From the NCBI GenBank assembly GCA_000934385.1, contig KN880524.1:25591-89590 (forward strand): a stretch of DNA of 64,000 bases, written 5' to 3'. This DNA comes from Cylindrobasidium torrendii FP15055 ss-10. Taxonomy: Eukaryota; Basidiomycota; Agaricomycetes; Agaricales; Physalacriaceae. The notes beneath the pieces were generated by a model. That model worked only from the letters and a program-made list of their open reading frames with translations. It ran no database searches and had not been told where the DNA came from. This document shows, piece by piece, positions 25,601-37,729 of the stretch. Every line of letters begins with the position of its first letter. Position 1 is the stretch's first letter. Position numbers and translations under genes: made by a program.

Positions 25601-25709
25601 TGTAAGGCAGAAATCAATGGACTGACCCCCCACGATCGAGACCACTGACTTCAGCAGCCGGTTAGCAGCGGAGGCAAGTCGGCAAGGCACAACGGGCCTC
25701 GGAGGCCAT
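16686..25709 (-). CDS. Group X hybrid histidine kinase (pseudokinase, AAA/STAND ATPase, GAF, HisKA, HATPase, receiver)
   Basis: One very large, many-exon gene encodes a protein of over 2,000 residues like fission-yeast Mak2/Mak3 and Candida Chk1, stress sensors feeding the HOG phosphorelay. In protein order: a Ser/Thr-kinase-like domain (about 24350-25440); a P-loop ATPase with GPPGIGKSS (exons joined near 23540-23640) and Walker B VLFLDDLH (about 23055-23080); a long helical region (about 19900-22900); GAF (about 18780-19640); HisKA with SHELRTPF (about 18600); HATPase with N box LIGNAVKF and DTGIGLAP plus FGGTGLGLS; and a receiver with ALFDHHMP, which keeps the phospho-accepting Asp. The start ATG at 25709 reaches the frame through a 46-base intron with a CTAAC branch. 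The N-terminal kinase has HRE and HFG in place of HRD and DFG, so it is probably inactive. Confidence 0.93.
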
Positions 25710-25843
25710 GTGGTTCGGACACTTTATATATGCAACTTGACATCACTGTAGAACTCTCGTACTCTCGTGAAGACAAGACGGCTTTCGTGAAATCATGTTC
25801 AGAACATATTATCATAGAACAAAAATATATCTTTCTATATTAT

Positions 25844-28800
25844 TCACTCTATATCATTCATTAGATCTTTGAGAAGTGGACGGCTCCGAGCCAGCGCGTC
25901 CAACGAGATCCCTTTCTGTTTCTTCGCTGGCCTCGATGGTGTCAAAGGAGCAGAATCAGGCTCATCACCCACCCGTGCACGCTTCGGTGTCATGCCTTGG
26001 AACGCATGTACGTGCGCGTCCAGCGCACCGGGCGGGAGGCGTAGAATCCAATTTCGTGTTTCCATGAGCTCGCAGAACTCGTTCAGTAATGCTTCTTGGG
26101 ATAGTGTTTTCCGTGAGCCAAAAATGATCAGCTTTGCCTTGGCTCGAGTGAAAGAGACATTGATCCGTCTCCAGTCCTTGACGAGCTCGCCGACCTGACC
26201 ACATTATCAACAGCAGGTCCCTGGAGTCTCAGCTATGGGCACTTACATAACCGTCGTCGTTTGACCTCACCATCGATATCACTATGCAATCCTTGTCCCG
26301 ACCTTGACTCCGGTCGGCAGTCAACATTTCGAGTCCTTCGGGGTGATTCAACTTCTGCCCAATGACCTTGAGCTGTTGTCGGTACAGCGAAATAACACCG
26401 ATTTGATCAGGCTTGAGTCCACTGCGTAGAAGCGTATTTACTGTTTGGGCCACCAAACTGGCTTCACCCTCATTTTGCACGAGGTCGCCTACCCGCGAAT
26501 CTGGAGCGGAAGCAAGATCTGTATCCACAAAAACAGCTTTGCAGCTGGAACAGAACTGTAAAGACACATTTCTGGTTTGTTTGTCTGGAGACTACGGACC
26601 TTTCGGACATTAGATGCCTCAGCCAGCATCCCTTCGAATGGCACGCAATCTTGTCTCCGTGAAGAGAATCCAGAAATGCGTGGCTCGGGAGATGGAGAGC
26701 CTTCCGGGCGACTTCTTCCGAGCCGCATTTCAGACGGTCACTATAAATGAGGCGGTTGGAGAGATGCATGATATCTTCATTCATTCGATACTGGCTGCTT
26801 AGCTCAACAACGGCAGCAGGATGAGCATCTGCGAGGCGGCGGAAAAGGGACACGTCCAGGCCACCTTTCCGCGCCTTGGTATTGCGAACCTTCACCGAGG
26901 TTAGCTGCTTTGGGAAAACTGAAGGTGACCCACGTACGAGCGGTGGTAACTGGAAGTGATCGCCGACTAGAACAAACTTGTCGGCATATCGTAAAGGGCC
27001 AAGGCAGGTAGGGAGTGTGATTTGAGACGCTTCATCCACGATACAGTAGTCAAATTTTCGCCTGGAAAACAGATTACTGGTTGTGGGTCAACACCTGAAG
27101 CATCCTGTCCGAGTCGAGACGTACTGATCTAACGATAGGCATGTCGTTGCAACCACAAGCGGCGTCATGACTTGTCGTTCCAGCTCTTCCAGCGTTCGTG
27201 GTGGACGCTTTGCTGCAGGGGTCATACAACGTACATCTGGGTGTACCTATCACTAGTTAGCAGGAAGCAGAAGAGACGATTACCAAAACCCACTTTGTCG
27301 ACATTGCCTAGTCTGAGGACGCTGAAGTCCACGCCGTCCTTCAACTTGAGGAGAATAGTGTCGACTGCAGAGTGTGTGTAGGACGTCAAGAGCACACTCT
27401 TGCCCATGTTCGTCAAGACGCGAATGAGGGCTCCAATGACGGTTGTCTTGCCTGTCCCCGGCATGCCTAATATCAACGCATAGTCCTCCGCCGACAGCAC
27501 CTTGTTAACGGCCAGTCTTTGGTTTTCATTCAGAGAATCAACCGGGCGCGCAGCTTTGAGAGGCATCTCTACGTCGCTAAATCGCGGCGGTACCAGGTCG
27601 ACAATGGCATCACGTCGCTTCGAATCTCCTTCGGCGTAGAAAAGGTTGGCCAGATTTTCACGGATTCGACTAAGGCCTCCAAAGAGTTCGTCTTTGTCAA
27701 TGCGAAAGATGATCTCGCCGTACGGCCATGCGCCAAACCTATGAAGTCGTTCATGCAGTGTCTCGGGGGAGAGCTCGTGGTCAACACCTACGACAACCGC
27801 ATCGGGATGTAGCTCGAGCACGAAGCCACGAGAGAGAGCAATCAGGTGAGGTTCCACCGAAACCGTGATGGGGTCACCGACGTTGATAAAGCCGGAGATA
27901 AGGGAGCCATTGCCCAGAAACTGCGAAGAACGCTTGAACTTGTACGTGACCTGATGGAATTTGTTGTCCAGTGCATGAATCCCAGACTCTGGCTCCGCAT
28001 AGGTACTGTCGATGATCATGGACGCAAAGCAGCGACCTTTCTCCTCCCGTTCTGCAGCGCTTAACGTCCAGATCTCTTTCCGAAAGCGTCCAAGTTCAGA
28101 TTCCTCCATCGCAATGAGATGCTCCCAGTCTTTGAAGAACTTTGTGTGCACTGGCGTCAGGTGTTCGGTCTTGATATGATAGATCTCATGAATCGGTGAA
28201 CTAGAGTCTTCAATCTCCTCGACAGCCTATGCAATGGTCAGTATATAAGAAAAATTAATCAGTGTCATTACCTTGCGATACAGCATACATGTGTCAAGCA
28301 CATAACATCGGTTACATTGTCGCTCATCGTCTATAGTCGGAGGAAGGAATGGAACCTTACTTCCCGACCGGTCCAGTGGCGCGGTCGAACGTCGGGACAT
28401 ATAGCTCGCCATCTCATTCCTATATATGATAAGACCGCGAAGCTCATGACGGCCGACGGGCACTTGGACGACCTCCTCGCTCTGGGTGTAATACAACAAA
28501 CCAGATGTTACGTCAAGCCCGTAGCGTTTCTCCGCTAGAACAGTATAAAGCATGGTTTGCGCACGATGTTCCATCCCCGCAATGGCACGACCAGTCTTGA
28601 CCTCAAATGGCTTTGGTCCTTTTGTGACGATGCGGTCTGCAGTGGGACTGGGAAGCTCCGAGATAGTGGTCTCTACAGTTGCGTCTATTTTGCCTTTGAT
28701 GCCGTGAGACGGGCACCATATATCCTCCTCTATGTCGAGAACGCGGGTAATAGCAAGCTGTGATTCAGAATTCCTTGTTGCGCGCGTGTTGGTCAAGTTT

Positions 28801-29907
28801 GCTTCAGGCTAACTGACATGAGTATAGAACGCAAGATAGAAACCGAACGCACCTTGGGTTCAGGCGAAATGTATTTTCTCGAAAATGCTTGGAGCCCTTT
28901 AGAGCGCGCAGTGACCTCACGAACCGCTTCATCCACGGAAGTGTTCAGAGCAAGGAGGCTAGGGAGATTGGCATTTACAACTTCGCGAATCTTGTCCTCC
29001 ATCCACACATTATCCCAGCGCTCCTCAACAAGAGCGGCCTGCATGACGAAGTGCAAAATGTTTCCCCAGACCAACGACGGCGTCACATCCGAGCTGGCGT
29101 GTACTAGACCAGAGAGAAGGGGTCTGCGACGACAGTACGACGCGTTCGAAAGGGCCGTGGCGGTGATGAGGGTGTCCGGATGCAGAATGAGCATGTTTTC
29201 CGCTGTAGTTATTGCAATAGTCGACGTGAGCGTGGATGAGGATGTCTTGAGGGACACAAAGTCGCCGAGAACGTTGATGATATCACCTGAGTCCACCATC
29301 AGCTTGTTGGAAAGTGACCTTGCTTCCACACACCCTGGCGGACATCGGTCTCTGTCCAATCATCCCTGAGTACAACGGAGCGGCGCTCGCGATTGGACAC
29401 TACTTCTACAACCAGATGCTATGTCTGCATGAGGTTCGCGTAGTATGTATGTACAGGTCGACCACACACCTTCTCGCTTCGCCCACTGACCGACTTGACA
29501 TCCACCTTGTGAACAGCACAACGAGTAACAGTCTGGCCTTTATACGCTCGAGGTATTATTTTGGGACCTTTTTTTGAAGGTGTCCTTTTTGGGGATAGGA
29601 AATCGACGTCCCAGTCTTCAACTCCGTCCAGTAGATGCGAGAAGTCTTCTATGTCATCCCGCCGTTCGCATGGTCTCTTCAGCTTCTTTTTTGTAGGCGA
29701 CCTTTTTGGTGTCAGAAAGTCTATATCCCAGTCATCTACACCGTCAAGGAGATGGGAGTAATCTGGGGTGTCCATATTGGCTTTGGCCTCACACGCACGC
29801 GGGGCGTTGGCTTGCGATGGTGGCGACTTGCTTTGCGCATTCCAGAGAGTGTCATCAGATAGAAGGTCACGCATAAAAGCGTCCTCGTCCCCAGTCGGGG
29901 TCGGCAT
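25844..29907 (-). CDS. DNA2: DNA2 replication/repair nuclease-helicase
   Basis: DNA2 trims long flaps in lagging-strand synthesis and resects DNA ends. The nuclease core shows GNILHFVMQ, GKIDATVE and PFEVKTGR (the GxxD and ExK motifs). Cysteines for the iron-sulfur cluster are visible: one in SYCRRRPLL and three in CNRCYVLDTCMLY. The SF1 helicase has Walker A GMPGTGKTT, motif II VDEASQ, motif III LVGDHFQLPPLV, SQYRMNEDI, TADRSQGRDKDC and VSFTRAKAK. The C-terminus has a basic patch (RPAKKQKG). At the N-terminus a motif is duplicated in tandem (residues about 50-75 and 89-114). Several short introns are needed. The start ATG at 29907 gives MPTPTGDED. No catalytic residue I can check is missing. 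Confidence 0.96.
29566..29760 (-). repeat. Tandem duplicated motif in the DNA2 N-terminus
   Basis: Two copies 39 residues apart (DNA 29683-29760 and 29566-29643) read SHLLDGVDDWDIDFLTPKR and SHLLDGVEDWDVDFLSPKR, each followed by a second S/T-P-x-K site. The copies differ at many third codon positions, so the duplication is not recent. Confidence 0.85.
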
Positions 29908-30380
29908 ACTGAAGGTTGCTGGCTAGGTGGTACGCGTGGGCAAATACAGCCAAATTGATCACACCGCGTCGCGTCGATCGGTCACGTGTGCGAAACCAGC
30001 AAGTCCAAGACCGTTTGGAATAAGTGATTCAGGAATTCGAATGATTATACAGTATTTCAACTCTTTCGTGGGTACAACTCTCTGACAGTAGATGTCACCC
30101 ACCACTGTGCCCAAAATGCAAACGCATATATATAGTCACAACATCTACTGGAGGCCATTGATTGCTTAGGACCTCAAGCTCGAGGCCTGGAATGCATTGC
30201 GTGGGGTGATCCCAACTTTAACAGATATTGGCAAGTAAACAGTGACCATACCAGTAGAACACTACAAGCGACTCATGCTGTATTTTGGAGACCGAACAAC
30301 CGCATCTACGAGGTAACATATGATATTGGTACAGCACGAGCCAGAGGCAGACACCGTTGTACAACTACGAAAAGAATAAA
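29908..30380. other. Intergenic region upstream of DNA2, downstream of SUB2
   Basis: The region holds the promoter side of DNA2 and the 3' side of SUB2. I see no gene, repeat or RNA in it. Confidence 0.5.
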
Positions 30381-32309
30381 CTAAGAGGTCACTGAAACGA
30401 ACATGAGCGAACCATTCTGCCAACGACACGAACAACTTACTGTAAGTGGACGAGTCAATGTGTTCAGGGAGGTCCGAGATAGCCACTTCGAAGCGAGACT
30501 GAATCGCGTCAAGGACACCCTGGTCGCTTTCGGACGAAACGAAAGTAACGGCAAGACCCTTGGTACCGAAGCGACCGGCACGACTAAAAGGTCATCAGAA
30601 GATGCAAGAGTTGAGGATAATCCTGCGTACCCGACACGATGAAGGTAGCTGTCCGCATCTGGGGGAGAGTCGTAGTTGATGACGATGTTGACACGTTCCA
30701 CATCAATCCCACGGCCGAAGATATCAGTGGCTACGAGAATACGCTTTTCGAAAGCCTTGAATGCAGAGTAACGAGAGATACTGATGTAAATGAGACAAAA
30801 GTGTAGAGGATAGAAATGATGAAGACACTGACCGCTCCTCCTGCTGCAGACCTGAATGGATGGATATACTAGGGAAGTTACACGACTGGAGCAACTTATC
30901 CAGCTCCTGACAACGGGCAACAGACTTGACGAAGATAACGACCTCCAAATCAATGAGCCAAAGAGCCTATGATAACGTGACTGAGCTCACTTGATTGAAT
31001 TCGAGAGTGTCAAGGAGGTCGTTGAGCTTCCTGTTCTTCGCCGCCTCTTCCAACTTGACGTAATGTTGTTGCAATCCGTGGAGGGTCAACTTTGTCTCGT
31101 CGTCCACAAAGATTTCGAGTGGCTGTATGTTGATGAGCTCAAACAAATTTCCATGATACACGCCCACGTACCGCGTTCATGAACTTCTTACACGTCACAC
31201 GGATTTCCTTGGCGAGGGTAGCAGAAAACATCATGACTTGTTTGTGATGCGGTGTTGCCCTGAAGATTTCTTGAACATCGCGGCGCATGTCTATTGAATG
31301 ACGTCGGGGTTAGATGCCTTGCTCAACAAAGGGTCGCAGACTGAGGAAATAAAGTGGCCAAGCGGGAGTACGGCAATCAACCGACGGCAAAAGTCCTCGA
31401 GTGCGGATTTGACTGGATGACGCCACCATTGGGTGGCGACAGGTTTGTTCGTCGTTTTCCTCCTAATAACCCGCTCCAAATGCCAATTGCGACTCGAGAA
31501 AGCCATGGTCCACACATCGAGCCGTAGTGGAAGACGAAGTAAAGTATGGGGCGTGGAGATCGTGGGACTAACCGAGCTGCTCGAGCATTTTGTCACATTC
31601 ATCAAGAACGAAATGCTTGACATTTTTCGCGTCGAGTATCTTGTCACGAACAAGGGCGTTGAGACGGCCGGGTGTCGCAACGATAATATGAGGGCACTTT
31701 TTCTTGTCGCGCAGAAGTTCGGCGTCCTTGGAGATGGGCGTACCACCATAGAAGGTGTTGACTCTGACTTCCGGCATGTACTTGGCGAAACGAGTGTATT
31801 CGTTCCTGATTTGGTAGGCCAGTTCACGGGTGTGACAAAGGACAATGGCTTTGACTTGACCATCATCCGTGGGCTCAAGCTGTTGCAGCGTGGCCAACAC
31901 GAAGACGGCCGTCTTTCCGTGACCAGACTTGGCCTGGCAAAGGATATCCATACCCAGGACGGCCTGCGGAATACATTCCTGTTGAACTACAAAAGAGCGT
32001 TAAAACGATTTCAGGTTGCAAAAAAGTCGCGTCGCTTACCTTCGGACGGGTGCTCGAAACCCAAATCAGTAATGGCACGCAGCAATTCAGCCTTCAACAA
32101 GAAGTCCCTTGACCAGGTTGAGTGACAAGGGCACTTAAGAGCGCAGCGACATACCTAAACCCAGTAGAATGGATACCAGTGAAACTTTTCTTCTCTTTGT
32201 CGTCCTCGCCGGTCGCTCCGTTCGTATCGACTGCAGCTGCCCCGCCGTTGGGGACTACATCGTGCTCATCCTCGTAGTCAATTAGGTCTTCGTTGTCGTG
32301 GCCGCTCAT
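30381..32309 (-). CDS. SUB2: SUB2/UAP56 DEAD-box (DECD) mRNA export and splicing helicase
   Basis: SUB2 (UAP56/DDX39) acts in spliceosome assembly and in loading the TREX complex for mRNA export. The acidic N-terminus [17 protein letters not shown] is the family start. Motifs: Q-motif region (GFEHPSE), Walker [23 protein letters not shown], the family-specific DECD box in [16 protein letters not shown] in [11 protein letters not shown], and [18 protein letters not shown], followed by [13 protein letters not shown] final 49-base intron ends near 30393 and gives the C-terminus SSTYMTS, matching fungal Sub2 endings, so the stop is at 30381. At least seven short introns are present. The Walker A loop has His where yeast has Leu and human has Met. 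Length is near the normal 440 residues. Confidence 0.96.
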
Positions 32310-32547
32310 GTTGTCGAGGTCGAAGTCAAAGGAGGAAGCAAAACCAGATGGCAGTCACAAGGAAGGCGAGGCGCTGACCTAATAAAGACCCGAGTGGACA
32401 CGCACTGTGCCCTCACGTGACTCATGCCGTTTATATGTGCTCCTGCTTCGGAGTTTCAAACGACGAGCTGAGATGCTGTCTTCCACTGACACTGGCGAAA
32501 ATCCCACTGGTGATTATTTACAGTATGAGGAATATGTTGTACTTGTA

Positions 32548-35500
32548 CTACACATCATGTATCAAGGAAGCTGCGCGCGTTATAAGTAGTTCTGAATCCA
32601 TCACCCCCGCCAGTGTAAGATATTCGTATGCCTTCACCAACAGGTCGCCGGAAAGCTCCGCTTGATTTTTCAAAGTCTGTAGCAATTACTTGAGCATTGT
32701 CCCATACAACACACTTCCTGAACATACCTGATTTATCCATGCAATCGCGAGCGCGGTGCCCCAAACTGAGGCTGGAACTCCGAGCGCCAAACCTGTCTGC
32801 CAGTGAGTCGCAAGCGCCTGTATCTTGAAATCAAAGTGTCACCTTCGTCGACAGCCACATCACCTACTACCAGTCGCAGAGATCCGTTCAGATTGAAAGA
32901 TCCATCTGCCTTTTGGAGACTGAGCAAGTCGAATAGCTGGGGAGGGATAGGAGCCTGCAGCTCGCCGGCTTCAAAGTCCAATACGGGCGCCTGCTCGGTG
33001 GGAATGAACATAAACTGCGGGGACTGGCTACGTTGGAGGTCGGAGAGGGGTTCAACTTCGCGGTCTGTTTCTGAGTAATACGAAGACGAGGACGAGTTGC
33101 TGTTAAGGGAGCTCATGGTTTCGTACGACCTGATCGATTCGCGGTCGCTTTGTGCGCCGACCTCGGTACTGTCATCGAATAAACTGGTACCCGTACCTCC
33201 ACGGCTCGACACGCGGCTTGACATGACACTGGGCGCTGCAGAGAGCCCGGAAGGCGACATAGGTGTTCTAGGTGTCCTCGGCGTTCTGGGCGTTCTAGGC
33301 GTTCTAGGTGTGCCGGGTGTTGGTGCAGTCGCCAAAGACGGTCGGAATCCTCCAGGTATTGGAAAGTTTATCATCGATTCCGTCTCTGGTGTTGCAGCAT
33401 TTGAAAGAAGCTCTTGTAGTCGCCTCAGAAGTCCCTGCTCCCTCCTGTCCGTCTTGGATGATTTCTTGCTTGCCCGCTCGACGGCTACGAATGAGGTGTG
33501 TCGACTAATTATCGAATACTGGGTAGCAAGTGATACGATAGCGCGTTTGCGACCGTCGGGGTCACCAGAGGAAACGGAGAGCGGGAGAGGTGCGACGCCA
33601 GCTTCATGGTCTCGCACGATTGCACAGGCCGACAGACTGTGAATGATTGGTACATGAGGCTTCGAGACAAGCAGGGTCAGTAAGAATATTCGATGTTGAC
33701 AGTCAATCAGAGCACACCGAAGGATCTACAAGCTGCACTCCGCGTACTGGAATGACGAGCTGGAAGCGTTGCCCAGAGTCCGCCACCTCCCCTTGCAGAA
33801 TCACCTCCTTGGGCGCGAAAGGTTTCCGCATTTGGAACAACGCGAATATGACCAGTCTTGTGTCGGAATGAATATCTCGAATAAGCGCAGGACTTTGTTG
33901 GAATGCCAATGGGACGATTGGACTGCTCAATGTGGATGTCCGTGACGAGGGCGATACCAGATATCGAGACGGCACGTTCCAGTCGATGCTGACGTTGGTA
34001 AGGAATGGTGTACGACCTGCGCGCAGGAGGCGCGCGCATTTGGGAGTGATATCCTCGGCGCGAGTCGAGAACAAACAAGTGCCATTGCCGGCATCTGCAA
34101 TCCCTTGACACATCGCGGTTGAAACCTGCTGTCCAATTCCAAGAACGTACACTCGCACTGGAGCAGTAGGTGGCGCCTCTCCCACAGCTGTATGTACGAG
34201 ACTGACCGTTTCGTCTATGCTAGTGGCCTACGATATGTCAGGAAGATAATGCGAGTGTTACGGAAGAGATATGACCTCTCCGTCGGTGAGTACAAATATT
34301 GCAGAGGGGGTAGCCTTGGAGCATGACTTGAAGACGCGGCTGAGGGCGTGGAAAATTTCTGTGCCTCCGTAGTTGGAAGCCATAGCCTCGATATGTGTTG
34401 TGGCCTCATCAAGATGGGCTTGGCTATAAGGCTCGCTGTGTGGCCAGATGCTGTCAACGTGATCACCAAAGCTGAAGATATTGAAGGATGTGCCCTCTTC
34501 TGGGAGGAGTCGTAACAGGATAGCCAAGGTCTAAGGGTCATTGAGCCCCGAACTACCCATTTTTGAACGATTACAGTACCTTCTTTGCCATGTCGATGCG
34601 GTCCCCATTCATACTACCACTACGATCCACGAGGAACACATATTCCTGTCTCTGGATGGGAGGAAGGTTCAGCTTGGGCACGAGAGTGAGCTGAGCAGCT
34701 AATGTGTCGTAAGGACTCTTCTTTCTATCCCTGTACAGTTCGGCAAAACAACGCGGAGAATCGAGTAGTTCGGCTTGAACCAGGAGCACGAAGTCGTCCG
34801 TCAAAAATCTGCCTGATCGATATCGAATTGTACAACGGCGCTTAGAAGGTCGGCCAATACGACTGTCGTACTTTTTTATGGAGACATCGTGTGTTGGGCT
34901 GGTGACCATAGTTATAGGTCCGTGTGTCTGAACATCGACCTGGGACTGTCGTTAATGTTACCACATTAGGTAGGTAGACAGGGTCGTCAACCTTGATGGA
35001 AATGCGCGTCAATTGGTCAGGAAGTTCAGCCTCCTGCATACCGAGTGGGGCAGGCCCATAGCGCTGGCCAAGACTCATAGGAAGATAGAAACGAATAAAG
35101 TCGCGGTCGTAGTCGTTCATGAGGGTCATAACATACTGAAAACAGTCAGGTGCATGAAAAGATGGTCCGGGGCATGTTTGGCATACGATAAGCTTGACAT
35201 AAACTGTTTCTTTGGCTTTTATAGACCCAATCGAAATGGTAAACGCTGCAAAAAATCAGGATCATGTAGTCAGTATCTGCTTAACATACTGTCATCTGAT
35301 ATCCGTTCCAAAAGACCTGTGTGTTCCCCACGAGCCATAGCATTTTCATGGTCTTCTCTGGCCTGTGTCCGTTCTTTGCATACGCCAGTAATGACTTTGC
35401 CACCGCTGGTGCGAAGCTCGAGTGAGGCTACAGCGGCCCGTGCTGGAACAGGAAATGCGTAGATTGCACGACTGGGACAGAAAACGTAGGTTGAGTTTGT

Positions 35501-35827
35501 GGATGGCGAATAGGACGGGCAGATTGGTGAATTAGAATGTACCTCGTTGGGCGCTCAGAAGGATTGTAGAAGCGCTGAGATAATATCGTTCTAACGAGGT
35601 TCAGCAATGAAAAGGTGGTGGAGAGTAGAGTACGGACCTGCTAGTAACTATTGTAGAGTGTTATAATGAGATTCATTATGCCCCCGCGGGAGCCGTTGCT
35701 ACATACCGTCTACAATCAGACTGTGTGCAGACACTTGCTCCAAGGGGAGCTGGATCTTTGGGCCATAGCTCTCTCCGTCGTTGTGGAATATACCGTACAG
35801 GGCAGGTGCTGTGTCCATCGAGGTCAT
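32548..35827 (-). CDS. VIT plus von Willebrand factor A domain protein
   Basis: The protein has an N-terminal VIT domain followed by a vWA domain, the layout of inter-alpha-trypsin inhibitor heavy chain and VWA5A proteins. VIT signatures are AIYAFPVPARAAVASLELR, a KERTQAREDHENA segment and ARGEHTGLLE. The vWA part starts YVFLVDRSGSMNGDRI, which keeps the DxSxS metal-binding (MIDAS) motif, then FNIFSFGDHVDSIWP, YGGTEI and AIFVLTDGE. The C-terminal third is serine-rich, with five tandem TPR tripeptides (33247-33310), then an ordered tail with VWGTALAIAWINQ and AYEYLTLAG. No signal peptide is seen, so an intracellular role is likely. The stop follows LIHDV after a spliced last exon. The molecular function is not established for fungal members. 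The start at 35827 is the best ATG before the VIT domain. Confidence 0.9.
33247..33310 (-). repeat. In-frame 9-base minisatellite coding TPR tripeptides
   Basis: Five near-identical 9-base units encode consecutive Thr-Pro-Arg triplets inside the serine-rich linker of the VIT/vWA protein. Each adds a potential TP phosphosite, and copy number is likely to vary between strains. Confidence 0.8.
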
Positions 35828-36276
35828 TGAACAAGCCTGCGCACTAGCACGTGGTGTCAGATGGGTTCGGGATCAGGTGGCTCAACCGCGGCTTTGCAGT
35901 CTCGGGGTAATGTCTGCACGATATTGAGCTGGCCTAGCGTCTAGATTACAGTGGATGGAAGCAATATTTGGGAAAACTAGGAATACAGTACCATAAGCAA
36001 TTCCGCAGATGTCCGTGCACAGAGGTAGTACTTGAAAGCAATCTTTTTTTACAAGTATTTCACGCAATCTAGCTGCGAAATTACTGATTCTTCACGCTGT
36101 GCACGCTCGTGGACCAGTCAGGTAAATACTAGTAGTAGACGCACGCAGTTAAAGTGAAAACCAACGGGCCGATAGCCGGATATATTCTTAGAGTTCCTCC
36201 GCCAGGCAGCCCCTCGCCCCGTCCGGGATTCCATTCCTTCACATCCCATTCTCAGCGCCCTTGACCAAATCCAACG
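35828..36276. other. Divergent promoter region (VIT/vWA protein and carrier)
   Basis: The gap lies between the start of the minus-strand VIT/vWA gene and the plus-strand carrier. Open frames are short and unsupported, and I see no clear motif. Confidence 0.5.
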
Positions 36277-37729
36277 ATGCCTGGCGAATATCCGTTTTGG
36301 TACGCCCTAGCAGTTCGATTATAGGCCTTCAAACTCACGTTTGCAGGCTTGGAGGTGAACAGAATCAGCCTATCACGGCGTTATCCACTAACATTCTCCC
36401 CTTCACAAACCAGGCGTTGCAGCATCTAGTACGCGTCTTCATCGGCAGTGTCGTTGTCATGCACATTCTAACTGTTTCCTCCAGTGGCAGCTTGCTGTAC
36501 ACATCCTCTGGATGTTACCAAAGTGTGCGTTTTTACACGTTCGGCATCAGAGGCCGATGACAAGCCCGTTCCAGGCGAATGCAGACGCTTCAGCACAACC
36601 CGGACGTCAAGCGACCATCCATGATACGGGTCTTCCAACAAAGTGTTGCCAAGCATGGGATTACCAGTCTTTACACCGGCCTGACTGCTGCACTCCTCCG
36701 CCAAATGACATACTCTCTGGTACGGCTGGGTGCCTACGACGAATTGAAGAGCCGTCTCTCGAAGGATGGTCCACCTTCGACAGTGAAATCGTTGTTGGCA
36801 GCGTCGGTAGCAGGCGCGTTGGGAGGTGTCGCCGGAAATCCAGCAGGTGCGTACTAATCATTGTTCCTTGCCGGCCGAGCCAACGCAATAGTACAGATAT
36901 TCTCGTAGTACGCATGACGAGCGATGTGACAAGACCGCCAGAACAGCGTTATGGGTACAGAAACGCGTTCAGTGGACTCGTTCGCATTGTACAAGAAGAG
37001 GGCGTCAAGGGTCTGGCGAGGGGTCTAGAGGCCAACGTCGTATGTCCTGTCCCATCCTTGTCGAGATGATGAAAGCAACTCACGCTATGCTACTAGACCC
37101 GTGCTGTGTTGATGAACGTATGTTAATACATTACCAGTGCTATAGTGTTTCTCACTGTTAACGTCTCCATAGATGTCCCAAGTCTGGTCGTAAGTCAACC
37201 AAGCTCCATCTCAAGTCCTGCTTATGTCGTGTCCAGATATGACTTCTTCAAGACCAGTCTGCTGCACCGTACAATACCCTTGACAGACTACCGCTTCCGT
37301 GAAGGTTTACCATTACATGTCGCTGCAAGTATCCTGGCCGGCACGGTTGCTACTAGTGAGTGGTTCAATTGCCGCGCTCATCCTGCCTCTAACACCGTTA
37401 CTTAGCCGTGTGCTCTCCGGCCGACGTCCTTCGTTCCAGAGTCATGTCATGTGTATGTCGATGCGCAGGATGCGTACGAGTCAACCACTGACATTCACTC
37501 AAGGTTGAGGGTCAATCAATGATAACAATTCTCAAAACGTCGTTGGCAGAGGAGGGGCCTGCTTTCCTCTTGAAGGGATGGACCCCTGCATTTATACGAC
37601 TGGGGCCTAATACCGTCCTTATGTTCGTCTTCTACGAGGTCGGTCAAGTTCAGTATCTTGCTGTTCTTGTTCAGAGGCTGACTAGTCTTACAGCAACTCA
37701 AGCTTGGTTGGAAAAAGTTGACTCAATAG
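36277..37729 (+). CDS. DIC1: Mitochondrial carrier family protein, dicarboxylate-carrier type
   Basis: This is a six-helix inner-membrane carrier (SLC25 family). All three signature motifs are present: THPLDVTKVRMQT, GNPADILVVRM and CSPADVLRSRVM. The C-terminal LKGWTPAFIRLGPNTVLMF matches the dicarboxylate carriers (malate/succinate exchanged for phosphate), so DIC1 is the most likely identity, but an oxaloacetate or 2-oxoglutarate carrier cannot be excluded. The 5' half is broken into very small exons: a 23-base first exon, then 8 bases (36347-36354), 15 bases (36414-36428) and about 40 bases. Together they give FWLGGVAASMAACCTHPLD, a normal first helix. The last intron gives the tail QLKLGWKKLTQ and the stop at 37729. 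ROK1 follows on the same strand 298 bases later. Confidence 0.9.
36347..36428 (+). other. Two microexons (8 and 15 bases) in the carrier gene
   Basis: GCTTGGAG (36347-36354) and GCGTTGCAGCATCTA (36414-36428) are bounded by GTACGC..TGCAG, GTGAAC..ACCAG and GTACGC..TCCAG introns. Only their inclusion keeps the frame through the first transmembrane helix of the carrier. Confidence 0.82.

Noticed and set aside
25723..25730. TATATAAA just before the hybrid kinase start as a TATA box
   Set aside because: It lies only about 14 bases before the ATG, so a normal transcript could not start downstream of it. It may be chance or mark an unusual leader.
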